NCBI RefSeq assembly: GCF_032854445.1
Contig: NC_088300.1
Location: 33,463,608 to 33,527,607 of the forward strand
Direction: 5' to 3'
Origin: Liolophura sinensis
Lineage: Eukaryota > Mollusca > Polyplacophora > Chitonida > Chitonidae
Length of the DNA: 64,000 nt
This document shows positions 11,781 through 25,882 of this stretch, in pieces. The position numbers and the translations under genes are program-made. Numbering within the stretch: the stretch's first letter is position 1; the number at the start of each line of letters is the position of its first letter. The notes below the pieces were generated by a model. The model did no database searches and was not told where the DNA came from. It saw nothing but the letters and a program-made list of their open reading frames with translations.

Positions 11781-14700
11781 TGGTACAGATGATTTGTACA
11801 TTCTATAAAAGGAATTGGATTATGTTTGATCATCTCTGCATTCCTAACCCTAGATAAACTCACGGGATATCATTGAATATGTAGTTATTGAAAGTCAAGT
11901 AAAAAGTTATTTAAGTGAGAGTAAAAGTTTCCTCTACACCCTGTTTTCCAAGTGTCTGAACTGAGTAGAAATACGCATTTTTTCTTTCTGCTAGTGGGAT
12001 TTCAGGCATGGCGATTAACAGCAAAGTTTGAAACATTGCAGAAAAAGTTTGGAGAAAAACAAAGCGATATATCAGGTTTGAAATGATTGATTGGAATTGC
12101 TCGGCAACTAACAACACCTGTTTGCAGAATCTAATTTCATGCCGACTCTGGAAACACTAGATGAAACCGTAACAACTAAATCAACCTTTAACACTAAATC
12201 ACAAAGAATTTTTTTCCTACGAAGACAACTCAATAATGCAAAATGTACAAAAAATAGGTTTTATCGCCTGAAATCGTTCACAAATTACTTAAGCGTTCTT
12301 TGCTGCTGAGATTGTTCAATGTGACCAAGAAAGACGCATAGAATACAAAAACACGCATCCCTACTACACTCACAGCACTGTGGTAGTCAAGGGACTATAA
12401 CGTACATTCTCATCGTGTACATGTACTTCGGGCAATCGTCGTATCTACGAACGTTTCCATCCTTCAACAGAATGATCCGATATAGCGAGGAAACCACACA
12501 CACACACTATTTCAGAAAAGCCCATCTTTCAAAAGGCCCTTCATATCTGTTTTTCGCTGTTGTCTTTAAACGTACACGTATTGTCTTAAGGCAATTCTTT
12601 ACGTGTAAATTACCAGAAATTATATCCCACAAACGGAAAAGGATTTTTTCGTATACACATCTCATTCAACCTTCAACCGTCTAACTCACACTGTTGAACC
12701 TAATGACTTTACTAGGACAGTTGGAAACAAAAACGGGGTTTATACTTCACAATGCAAAAAAGTAACCTACTATTAGGGGTTCAAGCAAACGACTGCCAGC
12801 AAGAATAATTACATGTTTAAACCTACCGCCCAGTAGTGCCATTCAAAACGTATATGTTCCACAGTCAACATCGATATATCTTCATTACAGACATCTGTAC
12901 TGATCTCAACAAAACACAGGTTTAACGATTTTTGGCAGATGTATTTTTTAAATGTCTAGCGACATGAATCCTAAGCCTTAAGCCATCGTTAAAATAACAG
13001 GCACAATATGTGCACAATAATGCATATGAAACAGGTAACGCATGGTCATTTTACTTTCTTCTAAATATCGTATCACGTGATATAAACAACCGATGTAGCC
13101 AAGGGAAGTTGCTATTAATGTAGGTTTGGCAGGGGTTCTGTCTCTGAGGGATCCAGGTTCCTTGTGAATAAAACGGGGTCTCATGCGCTTCTTTCACTAA
13201 TCACGTTAAGCATGTCTGCATGGCCACATTAGATAGTTTCAAGCCTTTGGGGAACACATCTAATGTAAAAGACATCACACCGGTCTCCAGAAAAACATAT
13301 TGTCAATATCGATCTTCACAACCTTAATCGGGTATTGACCTGGTCATAGTTGGGTAAGACCATCCCTATTTTGCCTTGGAATCTTTCCCAAGAAAGAACA
13401 TGGAAATTTCATGCAGTGTATATGTAGGTGTAAAACAAATAGCTTCATATTCAGTGCATGTCGACTTATCCTGGTATCTTATTGTTTGCATATTGGTACA
13501 TGTATCATTTTTGTTTATGTAATTCACAGGAACTTCCATTTTTTTTAACGTTTTATAATGTCTAGTTTGCTTCACTTATCAACTAAGTCACCGTCATAAA
13601 GAGTGCCAGTCATACACCTCTCTCTTTATCAGGTATGCCTAACAAACTTCCTGATTCAAAACTGCAACCAAAGCTGGGTTCGAACACACAACCTGAAGTA
13701 TGCTTCAGCGAGAACTTAACTTAAGTTGGATGCTCCTGCGAATGCACTGGTAGCTTTGGTAATGTGGCGAAACATTAAGTCGGATTTACCCTGCATTGTT
13801 TGTATAGTTAGACACGTAAAAATAACTCACAATGACGAATTTACATAAGTTCATAAACGTACATGTTTCGGCTTTGCTCTGTAGTGATCAATTTACTTTA
13901 TAAATATCTTTAACAACGGAATTGCCTATAACACGCTTTTGGAACGACAATGGTTATGCCCCCTTGCCCAGGGAGTACAGTTTATATTTCAATGCTGCGA
14001 CGGCTTCTCAAAGGTCAGGTCGGGACTGGATGTGTGGTACAAATTACTGGCAAAATAGTTGAGTATCATTATAAAAAATATGTAAAGATTTGAATAATTA
14101 TAAATTAGACTGTATCTTTCAACGGCTCTAGGCGTTTCCCTTCGTGAATTTGTGTTGAATAAAGATGAAGATAAAAGTGTATAAAGAAAATTTCTCCGAA
14201 GTTCTAATTTGTTATTCCTTTTCCTTTGTTAAGATTATATAACGACAAAAACCGTTGCATATTTTTTTCAAGTTAACAATGATTAAATAGGCAAAAAGAG
14301 CACAGCGTTTAAAATTAGTAAGGATAATTCAGATTGCCTTATCCATGCTATGGCATGACCGTTTGAATGTGCTCAGTGTATCGCAGACTTGTCGCAAAAT
14401 AAATGAGATCTGTACGCCATGTGTGCGAAATACAGGCCCAGCTATTATCCATTGAATGTACAATACAGTGATCTAAAGCACTTTCCTTTACGCGGGAACG
14501 TTGACCGCACTTACGTCCCTGCATCACACGACTGGGAGACATGTCATGACCATTAAGTTTAAGAGAGCGCTTGAAATGGCAATATGTCATTTTCACTATC
14601 GACCAATTACCATCGAAAGTGTTTTGCAGGAAAAACACCTTTTGATTCAATGAAAACAGAATGTTTTTGCTAAAACAGGATAAAAGTTTTTCTCTATTGA

Positions 14701-17700
14701 ACTGTACAAAAGTGAAGATTTAAAGAGAGAAAAATACTAATACTATGCATACGTCCAATGAAAAAACATTACAAACTGTCCAGGAAAAATGTTCGATAAA
14801 TATCTGTTGTTTTGTTTTTAGATTTGCTTTATTTCATTCAAGTAGGATGCATGTAAAAGGACAGGAGTAGCCAGTGAGGTCATATTGAGTTTTTTGCCAC
14901 TTAACACATCCAGGAAGATTTCCACATTCAAAATAATAATACCACTGATTTCAATACCAATACCCGTGATCATGAATAATAAAAGCTGACACTGTTATTT
15001 AAATAGATAGAAGGCACTGCTGTTTTATCAGTTACAGGATTTGCTCCCCTTTGTAGAAGGCTGGCGAATTATTGGATAATTACTCTTAACTGTGAATGTT
15101 ATATTGACATGGACTGACTTGCCTGTGTAAGCCGGAATATTCCACCCGGATTTGGACGCCGTCATCAGTAAGAGATTTGTAATTATTTGTACTGAACTTA
15201 TTCCAGCATCTTTGTGTTCTTTGTTTGACCTTGGGCAAGGCCCATCGCTTATCTGAGAATTGAAAAAAAACCCAGTTATTTCTCATCTTTTCTCCCCGAT
15301 AGTGATACCCTTATATTACGATTCAAATTACAGATGAACCGTTGAACAACAATCTTTACTAGAAATTGAACCGGGATATCTTACTTAATACAAGACCGAC
15401 AATCTAACCACGCGTTTGCTGAAGAATGAAAGATTAGTGAGAGAGCAACTATACGCCAGTGATTAAAATAACACAAAAAAGTTTACACAAATTTTTTACA
15501 TAGCTCCACTTTCCCAACCTCGAATATCATCATACGTTTTAAAATCTGTCTCAGTGACACAATACCTCATTACATTTTCCCTCAGCTTTCCAGTTGACGT
15601 GTATCAAGAACATTTAGTTTTTAGATTCTAGTGCTGACCTAGAACTTCCATTTATTTAACCCAGGAACGGGATAACCCATAAAATGTCACAATAACAATA
15701 CATTTGGACACGGTCCAATATTTCAAGTATTACTAGTGGCATCATCTCGCTTCTCCGTTTCATGTAAGATTCCATAGAAGTGAATAACATTTTTTGCTGG
15801 TATTTTTCACTTAAAATACTTTGTTTCATGATCCATATGTGTAATACAGTGTTTAAAGACGGGGTTTGTAATATTACAAAGAGATCTATAAACACCATTA
15901 ATGTATAACAAATGACACAAACAGTGCGTCATGTATGGGCAAAGTTAGTTAAAAACGCACAAAAAGGCCTGATACTGACAAAATTAATTATGGCACCGTC
16001 GTGGATTATATGTTTCACAAGAATATTCTTTCTCACATCAATCAAATTTTTTCATTGTTTCCCTGATACATTTTTCAACTTGGTGTCTTTCTTGTGATTT
16101 TTGCTAAGTATATATGAAAGAATAAATTTGTGGCAATTCTTTTTTTTCCATAGGTTATTGGAAATGTGCGTGCCGTGTCATAATGAGACCCTAATTAGGT
16201 CACCCATTAATCCTTGAGAGGATTTTCAGCTTCACACTAATGATGTCCTCGGGTAACAGCCATCGTCTTCTTACCCAACTTTGAAATACAGAGAACAGCT
16301 ATTTGTTTAATGCTATAAAAAGTCTTGGGAGGCTTGGGATAGTTAGTGATAAAGAACCAATCTTAGCACATCACACAAAAAAGTTTTGCAAAAACTATAC
16401 CCTCTATGCGGCATTACGAACTCGTAAGTTATGTACTCAATATATGAAAACAAGGTGAGAAACATTGTCATTACCTTACAAGTTAGTTCAAAGATGCAGA
16501 CTCAGATACTATGAAGTGAATGAATGAATCGAATCCAAATATACAGTATTTCAGACTAATGTCGAAAACAGAAACATAATCAGGAAACTTCCATAATCAG
16601 AACAAACAGCAAAGACACTTTCCCCGCCGCCTTAAAAATCAGTTAACATCTCGAAAATCACATTAAATATATATCTTTAACTAAATACAATAATGCTAAC
16701 GTATCAGTGAATATTGTTCTTGTTTTGGAAGATTACTGTGACACGTAACCCCACGACACTAATCAATCTGTGAATTTAAGAGCCGGTACCAGATAGCGAC
16801 CTCTTGTGGCACCGAGGGGAACCATAGAGTCTCTTATTGTCGCACACGATTCTTCAACAGAGTCGTTATTCTGTCGATGATAACTGATTGATACAGCGAA
16901 TTCAGTTTGCTGTCAGTATAATCCGAGAGGTTAATAGTATGTACGGTCAAAAATCTTAATGTACTTATAATTTTTTATTCTTCATTTTCCACATCAGCGC
17001 GACTGTTAAGTAGAGGAAACTTTTGGAAGCGGAAGGAAACCATTGTCCTTCGCTATCAACAAACGACCTTACCAAAACCATGGCGAAAACCAGAAAGAGC
17101 AAAAGAGAACCAAGAAGAAACCACTAGCTGCGACGTCAGCGCATTTTCATCGAATCAAGCTAAAATATTCAACATCATCTAGCTTGATTTGCTGAGTCAT
17201 ATTACCTCTACAAAGCTCTGAACTTTTCTTCATACATATGCATGATTCACGGCCCAATCGGGTTCCACTTTACAAAGGTTGACGAGCACCTTACTTATTG
17301 ACACTGACAGGAGTTCAATACAACTACATGGGGCGTGGATGTAGCGAGAAGTATGCTTTGTGTGGAACAAATTTATTTCACACTTAACGTAGAAGTGCTA
17401 GTGCAAAAAATAACTCCCCTGACATGAACGTGTTAAGGGTTATAGAGCGGACGGTCATTTTGAGGCATAACAAGCTTAATAGAAATTAGTGGCGAAACGG
17501 CATCAACATAGACACTATCGATCGGCCGTTCGACCTATTGCTTTGTCTCTGGTATTGCCTGTTTACATTGGCTTTCCATTGCCTATTCGTTTCAACAAAA
17601 GCACATCGATCACATTCCATAGCACTGATTATTGTTATTGCATAATATTGTGCCAAGGAATAAATCGGATCCGAATGTACATGTATTTGCTTCAAAACAA

Positions 17701-17995
17701 GGAAATACACACGTGTCAACAATTCTTTCTTGGACGATTCAGTGAGGCGGAACTTCATTAACACAGGAATCCTGATTTGTCTTCGTGCAATCCTCGTACT
17801 TTATACAGGTAACACTCATTGAGATTGACGAAGTCAAATGAGTTTATAGGCGCCATAGGCCCATATATATTCGAGTTTGCTCAAGAAATTTCCGTTTACC
17901 CAGAATATAAGATTTCAGAAAGGCTTTGAAAGCAACAAATGCCATTATTTGACATGACAACAGTTGCGTTTTGTCTACCCACCTTGTTTAAGAGT
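11781..17995. other. Long gene-poor stretch
   Basis: No exon, RNA gene or complete element recognised except repeat R4 copy 1 at 16160. A short CA run lies near 12490. Open frames are below about 100 codons and unconvincing. Confidence 0.55.
16160..16272 (+). repeat. Short dispersed repeat R4, copy 1
   Basis: ATTTTCAGCTTCACACTAAT, GACAGCC-like AACAGCCATCGTCTTCTTAC and CTTTGAAATA match 19770-19858. Confidence 0.65.
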
Positions 17996-18240
17996 GAGTG
18001 AGTGAGATCTTTGGGTTTAACGTTGTTCTTAACAATTTTTAAGGCATATAACGACGAAAGATTCCTTAGAGAGCATGTAGTGTTCGTCCTTGTTGCAGGA
18101 CGTATTTCCACCGTTCTTTTATCTAGTGCTGCTTAACTGAGACGACTTACCGAAGGCAAGTAAACCGACCCGTCCCATTATACTGATACGGGTCAACCAG
18201 TCGTTGCACTATGCGTCGGGTATCACCGTTTGAACCAGGT
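17996..18240 (+). repeat. SINE-like family 2 copy
   Basis: TGAGTGAGATCTTTGGGTTT, AACAATTTTTAAGGCATATA, GCAGGACGTATTTCCACCG, TTTTATCTAGTGCTGCTTAA and CTGATACGGGTCAACCAG. It shares these blocks in order with the copies at 52742 and 35565. Confidence 0.8.
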
Positions 18241-20479
18241 CATACCATACTACGACACATTAAAAAATGTGAACAGATTTAGCCTTGACTTCGCCACTTT
18301 CCGGCGTCACGCCTGACTACACAACATTTACGTCCCTGCTTCATATGGCTGAAAGATCTGTCGACGACGTCTTAAGTCTTGCTCAATCTTTAGTTAAAGA
18401 GGAGCGTTTGTAAAACTGACTAGTTTAAGTCTCATGTTTTTAAGATTTCAACGGAAAGAATGCACTAACATAAAGTATCAGAAGAAGGAGCATTAATAAA
18501 ACACTGCCAACGAAAACAGTTCGATTTTATTATCATTTTTCATCTTTTCTTCATCCAAGCAAAATCTTATTCCCAGGAGTGGATTCTAACCACTTAGCCT
18601 TTTTAACCGTGTTGTGGCTAGTGACGTCACAGGTTTTTGCAACTTACTCCGCACTGTTTGTCCTCTGCACTCAGAACACATATACATATAGAGCAATACG
18701 TGGATTTTAAAGCAGTCTGTGTCAGGCCAAAAATACGGATGTGATCACATACATTCGCATTCAGCCCAAATAGCCATTTGAGAATTTGATGTTTTGAAAA
18801 CATTGCAGACGACTGGAATAATTGCAATAAAAATTAATTTTATTGGCTTTTGGGTTTTTTGATCCAGCCACAGAATTTGAAATCTAATCTTTCTGTTTGG
18901 AAGAAAAACTCTTTGCTGAGAGAAGACGAAAAACACTTTATCTCGCGTAACAACTAATGAAAACACAAGAGCATGCATAGCAACTACCGGGTTCTGGACA
19001 GGTTTTTGTCTATAATTCACCTTGTCTCGAATGTTGGCAAAAATGGAAACAATAAACTCTTTCAATAGCTGCATCTTTCGTGATTATTCGAAAATTCCGT
19101 TCTTACCCATGTAGTAGAAAGCAAGTTCAGTCTTGGAATCTGACCTTGTTTAATGGACACAATACATTGTCTTGCTAGACGACAGCTGGAAATGTCATAA
19201 AATGCTGTAAAAAATGTCATTGAGATGAAGCTTAAAGTCTTATGATAATATCGGAGATTATTAAGCACCCAGTGTAAGGTTATGTGGTACACTAGCCCAC
19301 AATTGTTCAGCTTGAATCGTGTAAAGAGATTTATCACAGATACCAGATGAGTCAGAAAACTGACAAAAAATATAAAACACCAACATGGACGAAAAGTTGC
19401 ACAAAATTATTCTCTTTCGCGTCAGACATGTTCCATAAGTGTTTCAACAGAATTCACTGCTTCCCTGAATCTTTGTTACATGTTCAATATTCAAGGTGTA
19501 TGGCGTTAAACAACAGTGAAATAAATATAAAATATCGACAATGGAAACCGGAAACATTTTGTAGACAAAGAAAATGATTGGAAAGCTTTAATTCAGAACT
19601 CAAGGTATCACGAAGACTCATAAATTCTGTGAATTTCTAATCTTTAGGAATAAACTCGTAAAATTTCCCTGTGTTTAGATTCTTTATAATAAAAAGCCTT
19701 TCCAATCTAAATGTAAGACAATGTCCAGCTATTAGTCCTTGAGTACTATAGCTGAAATTTACCGCCTTGATAAATGACTGGATCCCAGATTTTCAGCTTC
19801 ACACTAATTATATCCACGGGCGACAGCCATCGTCTTCTTATTGGGCTTTTGAAATATTTAGCTCAGCCAGTTCATTGATTCTGTGAATCGCTCCAGGTGG
19901 TGATTGGGCCTATCCTTAATTATATTACATTCCTGTTTATACAAATTCGTCCTGTGGCTATTTTCAAAGTTTTGTCGAAAAACAGAATAAGTTCTGATAT
20001 GGAGATACAAGTGTTAAGTATATATGGGCCTATCCTTTAATACGCTTTCGAACGAACTACCACAGAATCCCAAGCTGTCGATTTTCCACAAGGGACTACA
20101 AGCTAAGTCTTAAACATTTTTAGAAGCAGAATCAATGATTAAACTTTTAGTATAGTGTACAACCAAACCTCATTTAATTGTAGTCAAGCTAGTCAAAGCG
20201 TGTCGAGGTTTGTCCAGCCATTCTCCATGAAGTAGACACGCAGTCTTGTCAAAAGATTTTTTTTGGTCAATTCAGCATCTCAGTGTATACAAGGCTTTTC
20301 TTTCATTTTATCACGTTAGAGATCAGTTCAAGTGACCAAATCAAAAGATGTGGCGGAATTACCCGATGGAATTAGAACCAAGACGTCTGGCAAAACGACC
20401 ATTTTCAGTTCTGTTAAGATTTTTAAAAGCATTTTCTTTTTGAATTACTCACACAAGATCGTAAGCATGTGTTGACGTC
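18241..20479. other. No gene seen
   Basis: Contains repeat R4 copy 2 at 19770. The minus-strand open frames at 18745-19337 have no recognised motif. Confidence 0.55.
19770..19858 (+). repeat. Short dispersed repeat R4, copy 2
   Basis: ATTTTCAGCTTCACACTAAT, GACAGCCATCGTCTTCTTAT and CTTTTGAAATATTTAGCTCA; same order and orientation as copy 1. Confidence 0.65.
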
Positions 20480-20905
20480 TGCTGGCCTAATGGCGGAAGG
20501 TTCCCTACTGGTTAAACGCTAATTTATCGACCAGTCTCTCATCTCCCAGCAGTGCTCAATTTTCTTTAAATGGCTAGAATGTGATTTACATCTGGAAGCT
20601 TCTCTTCTCAAATATGGTCCATTGGCCTTCTTGGATGTTGTTTTAGCAGCCTTCCTTGCAGGTATGAGGGTTAAACTGAATCTTCTGTTTACCATGCTTA
20701 ACCTAAGTAACCAGGCAGGAGCCATTTAAGCGCTTTCATTTGATTAATGTGAGCTTCTTCAACAGGATCGTCTGTCAGGAAAATCTCGTCGATGTTAATT
20801 GACTGACACAAGCCAATCGGCATATTGTCGATATAAGCCTTCCTGTGGAGGCTTCTGACAGATCGTAGTCGACGGGTCTGACTTTAAAGGCCATGTAAGG
20901 CCACG
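20480..20905 (+). repeat. Unnamed dispersed repeat R1, copy 2
   Basis: ATCGACCAGTCTCTCATCTC, GCGCTTTCATTTGATTAATG, AATTGACTGACACAAGCC, AATCGGCATATTGTCGATAT; the best match to copy 3. Confidence 0.75.
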
Positions 20906-22214
20906 ACGTAAATAATGCACATAGAGACTAGTGAAGAAGAAGGGCAGGGCCGTGGTTGAGTTCAATCTTATTTTAATGGGCAGTGGTTTGTGGTTTTACT
21001 TCGCCTTTGATATTTAGCCTCCTTGGCATTAGCTTAGAAATATGGAAAACCGTTACTTTCATTGGATTCTTTTTTCACCAATAAAAGAAAAAAAAATACG
21101 AATAAATCTTAATTACACTGCTTTCCACCACACACGACAGAATATAGAAATTATGAGCTATACGAGGTATTCCGCAGCCATATTGACAAAACATAGGGCA
21201 AGATATCCTTCAACCAACCATCTGCTATCATTATATTTACGTCACATTGGGTTTTAAGGAACCAGAGACAACATCTGTTAGCCTTGTCCAAGGAATTAAT
21301 CTGTAGAACATTCTGACTCACACGGGATTTTTTTCACCCTTTGTTGGAGACCTGTAATGCTGCAACACTGGACCCATGTCAGAACTGTGATGTACAAGCC
21401 TCTCCCCAATTAGATCAACTTTTTTGTCGTTTGGCATCCTCGAAGAGGAAATGAAAACAGGCGCTTTGTTCTAGCGTATAAATATACTGAGAAAGTGGAA
21501 GTCGTGTTTGAGTTTATGTCCCACAGACGTGTCTAGCACCGTTGTTCTCTGCTTTTCCCGACAGTCCGCACACTCCAACCCATATTCCGTGAAATACTGA
21601 ATTTGGCATCAGTTCCCTAACACTGGCTATTCCCGTCTTCACAAGTCGACTCTGGGTGAGGGTAAGATTCATCTACTGGTGACAAACACTGTGTTATTAC
21701 TATAAGCGCATTGCATGCAAAGAGTTTTTGCTTTGGGACGTACATGTATTTTTAAGTTGTTCTTACAAGGGACCCGCTTTCTTACATGGTAAAGTCTTCT
21801 GTAAATCCTAACCATTGCACTGGAAATTAAAGAAAAGGTTGCAAACGTTCTATTTTAATCCTTAAGGATAATTAACTCGGAATAAACATAAACAGTATAA
21901 ACACTATGGTATTTACTCAAGTAAAGTTGCATTTTATTCGGTGGGCAAATAGTTAACCATCCATTTTATAAGTTAATTTGTAACAACGTACATATATATA
22001 TATATTACTGACGACAGATTAAACCAAATCAGAAACAATAATAAAAGCCTTTGAGACTAATGATTTCTCCCGATTACTTCACGATCTATTACTTGACTGC
22101 TATAACTCGAACTGATTTGACTGGTGCATGACGTCATGACGGTAAGTCAAGATGATGACTTACCCCACATATAAAATGTTTTAGAATATTCATATCGGCA
22201 ACACATTTTGAAAG
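20906..22214. other. No gene seen
   Basis: A+T-rich DNA with a short AT run near 21990. Nothing else recognised. Confidence 0.55.
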
Positions 22215-22600
22215 TAAATGGGTTGTATTGTCCAGCTGCAATGAAAATAGATGTGATGTGCTGTTCGTAATAATGCCCGGCACATTCCATTAAACTTGTT
22301 ATTGCTATACTTATTCCTATTAGAAATCGCAGGCAAATGGAGTTATGCAAGGCTGTGTACACAGGAACAAGTGGTATAAAGGTATCTCCTTCCTGTTGGA
22401 AGGTCCATCTTAGTTGACGGCTGGTATGCGAATGTCTGTTTTCGCCAATAGATGTTGATGTAGTGTGCTGTCCGTAATAGCAATGAGTACTCCGCATAAA
22501 TCTTGTTATTGCTATTCTTACTCCTATTAGAAGTCTCAGGCAATTTAAGTTATACCCAGAAGCAGGCGGTATAAGGGTGTCTCCTTCCTCCACTTTTGTG
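22215..22600. repeat. Imperfect tandem duplication, two units of about 190 bp
   Basis: Blocks such as AACTTGTTATTGCTATAC, CCTATTAGAAATCGCAGGCA and GGTATCTCCTTCCTG recur in the second unit as ATCTTGTTATTGCTATTC, CCTATTAGAAGTCTCAGGCA and GGTGTCTCCTTCCTCC. A 174-codon open frame crosses both units on the minus strand, but it shows no known domain. Confidence 0.8.
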
Positions 22601-22604
22601 TAGA

Positions 22605-23015
22605 CGCCTGTCGGCCTGAGAACCGAACTATCGAGGTCGGTTAAACGCTGCCCCATCGACCAGTCGCCCATCTCCCAGTAGAGTCTGGTTTATTCGGTAA
22701 GGCTATATCCTTAACACCACATTTAAATTGTTGAAGCTGTCATCCCAAAATTGGATCCGTGCATCGGATCATTTGGATGTTCTGTTTAGCCACTCAGGAG
22801 GTTCGAGAGTAAAAGTGACTTTTCTGTTTACCGTACTTGGTTAAAATAACCATGTGGTAGGGAACCCAGCGCTTTCATTTAATGAAGCTGAACTGCTTCA
22901 GCATGATCATCTGTCAGATAAATCTAGTTGATGGTGATTGACTGATACAGTCCAATCGGTAAATTGTCGATGTAACCCTTTCTGTATAGGCACCTGACTT
23001 ACACTGTGGGCGACG
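22605..23015 (+). repeat. Unnamed dispersed repeat R1, copy 3
   Basis: ATCGACCAGTCGCCCATCTC, GCGCTTTCATTTAATGAAG, GATTGACTGATACAGTCC and AATCGGTAAATTGTCGATGT. No coding frame is shared by the copies. Confidence 0.75.
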
Positions 23016-23399
23016 TGTGGTACAGTTGCTTGTAATCGATGGGTAGATAATGTTTACGGTCAGTTGTGAGGGATAGTGAAAAGGACAGGGGCATAGACCA
23101 TTTCATTGTAATGGCATAGGCTAACTGGCAGGTGTGTGTCCAATACCATGTCAGATATATTCTACAAGTCAAGACATTCCTGAGTACTGACAAATCCGGA
23201 ATTCATTGGCCTGTATAAGTAACCTACCTGAGCACAATCACAGACAGAGCTCGTCCAACCATTTTCGTTAAAGATCGTTAATCATTGTGCGAGGGGATGT
23301 AGATTCAACGTGTTAACTTAGATCGCCATATTGGATATATGAACAGTTGCAATCAAAGCGCAACTCAGATATTTTATAATCGACGACTTACATTATAAA

Positions 23400-23660
23400 A
23401 TGGTACACGATTTGAATACTGATTTCACTCATTTGCCTTAAACATATCTTGCGCCTTCCCGACATCATTGAAAACTGTTGACTGCTTCTCTCCGTCTGTT
23501 TCGGATTCCGTTCTAATTCCGTAATTTATATACTTTCTCAGTTCTTTGGTGGTTTGTGTTGTACGTCGTTTTGGGAATAAACCTTGGGTTTATTCACCTG
23601 GAACATCACGTATTGGTTGATGGCTGGCATAACAATGTCTGTTTCGACATTTGGAGAGTC
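23400..23660 (+). repeat. Unnamed dispersed repeat R3, copy 1
   Basis: CTTTCTCAGTTCTTTGGTGG, GTGTTGTACGTCG and TTGATGGCTGGCATAACAAT align in order with 48100-48300. Confidence 0.6.
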
Positions 23661-24532
23661 AAGTGCAGTTTGGTTGCCCGTAAGGTACAGTGGAATTGGA
23701 ATTTGATTATTGGCAGCACAGTGGGTGTGTTTCTCTGGGCTAGAAACATTGCCGTATACACATTAACTCAATATCTATTGTAAAGGATTGGAAGGCTGGT
23801 GTTAACTATCATGTCCCAGGGCCTTTACGGGGCAGTGTATTATTATGTCAAGAGTATATCCTAATGGTGGATATGTCTGAGAATGTGTGTTCTGGTAATA
23901 AGATGTTATAGTTTGCTTGGCGCTATGGGTCCACATGAGTGAAAATGTCCGTTTTTCAGTTCATGATTTGTAGGCAGTAAAATCATCGGAGATTCTGCCT
24001 ATGATTTACGACGACGTTGAACATTTCAGCCGTATCCTACCTGGGGGCTGAAAGTACATACAGCACTAATCGAAGGGAACGTTCCATAACGTTTGACATG
24101 CTAAGACAAGGCTGCATACATGTATAAGTGTGTGGGAATATGTGGATCTGTTTGCTTTGTTGCGGTACATTCCTGTTTTAATTAAGACGGTACAGTATTT
24201 TTGTGTTTGTCTTACATTTCGTGTTATCAAGATAAAGAATTGAATAGACGAAACTTATGAGCCCTTAGTCAAGTTCATCAATGTCAAAGGTAAATATTTA
24301 TTATCAAATTAATCGCTGCTACGATGTACGAAAACAGCTTAACAACCTTTAAATCAAAACAACGAGAGAAGAATAGAAGTTTGCCATGTTTATTATATTT
24401 ATACACTATCAAGAATGAAGGTTTCCGTGCGTATAATATAGACCTGGTTCCCGTGTTACACGCTCCGGTGAACTCTCCTTTGCGAAAAACGGTAAGAACG
24501 ATCCTCTCCGTCTTCAGCCTCTCCTGGGAAGA

Positions 24533-24700
24533 CACAGGTAGACACCGAACAAGTGATGAGGAAACCACACGCGTTCCCCGGCTATGACACAAGTAGACAC
24601 GTCTAACTCCCCGTATTAACCCAACGATCTTCCTCCCTGCTCAGGGTCCCTTGGGTACACACAAGTAGACACCAAACAAGTGATAAAGAAACCACACAAC
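24533..24700 (+). repeat. Pair of short direct repeats
   Basis: GTAGACACCGAACAAGTGAT at 24537 and GTAGACACCAAACAAGTGAT at 24665, both followed by GAAACCACAC, about 128 bp apart. Confidence 0.75.
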
Positions 24701-25617
24701 ATGGGCAATTTGGTGCCGTTTTCGCCCCGAAAAATTGGAACTCCGCTAATACAAAATAGCTTCAAATTCAACACAGAAATATAGGCATTGGGTTGTGAGT
24801 AAATTCCAGTCTCCGCCGCTGATAGTAAAAGTAGCGGACTTTAAAAGTGGTTAGCCTTGGATTGTCTCTTCACGCGGTATGCTGATACCTCCAGCGCGGA
24901 GGTATTTTCAGTCACAATCCACAGACGCTCAAATTAGATAATTATTGTTAACATCCAGGTCGTTAACACCACATAATTTGGGGTAATTAGTCAACCAGTG
25001 TGCCAAGCTGTCATTCGGGAATAATCTGTAGCTTTACATAATATTCCAGCGACTTTTCATTCTTGGCTAAAGTAGAAAACTAACGGCTATGCAACAGTGT
25101 GTACCCATAACTGAGTTGATAGTGTTGTTTGGTGCACCCAGTTGAACCACCTGTTGTAATAATTCTTCTGGATGTTTTAGGTATCAAATTGCGAGATTGC
25201 TTATATATTTTTCATGAGGTTTTAATGGTTCTCGCATGGGTGTATCGGTGGTCTAACCACCTATCTTAGAATAGCCATGATAAATATTTCCTGTTGTCTG
25301 TGAATGGACTCAGAACCTTGTCAGAAGCATTGTTTATGTGAAAGGAATGGTGTTTAAATGGGAAAATGCCAGAAATCAGTGACGATGCGCCAAACTACGC
25401 AGTAATGATAAGCTGAGAGCAGTGAATTAACAAATCTTAGATTACCTTGGCTTTCCATTAAAACCTATCAATTGGGGGAATTACAACGAAACCACATTAA
25501 TTGGCGCACTGCAAACACGACGATGTTGTTGAATGAGTACAGGACAAAGTGAGGAATAAGCGTCTAAGCTATATTCGTTAGAGTATGTATAGTCCTGGTT
25601 ATTTCTTAATTTATGTA

Positions 25618-25882
25618 TCTCATTGGTGTTTAACGCCTTAGTCAATATTTTTTTATTTAAATATGACGGGTGTCATGTTCACGGATGGTGAACACCACTG
25701 AGCACACGGAGAAAACCGCCACTCTGCGGTTATCTGACAAACCTTATGAAATAATTCAGAAGCGAGCCAGCCATAGCAAGATTGGTACACGCCACTTTAT
25801 TGCGCAAGTGACTGATAGTGGCAGCAAATTAGCGAGGACCCGATGTCCTTGCGTAATTCTACCAACTTAGTTGGCGATGGCT
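25618..25882 (+). repeat. Dispersed repeat, possible third SINE family
   Basis: CATTGGTGTTTAACGCCTTA, GGTTATCTGACAAACCTTAT, GAAGCGAGCCAGCCATAGC and TTGGCGATGGCTGGCG. The first block resembles the 3' end of family 1, but the rest differs. I believe this is a repeat of mollusc genomes from memory; only one copy is in the window. Confidence 0.5.
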
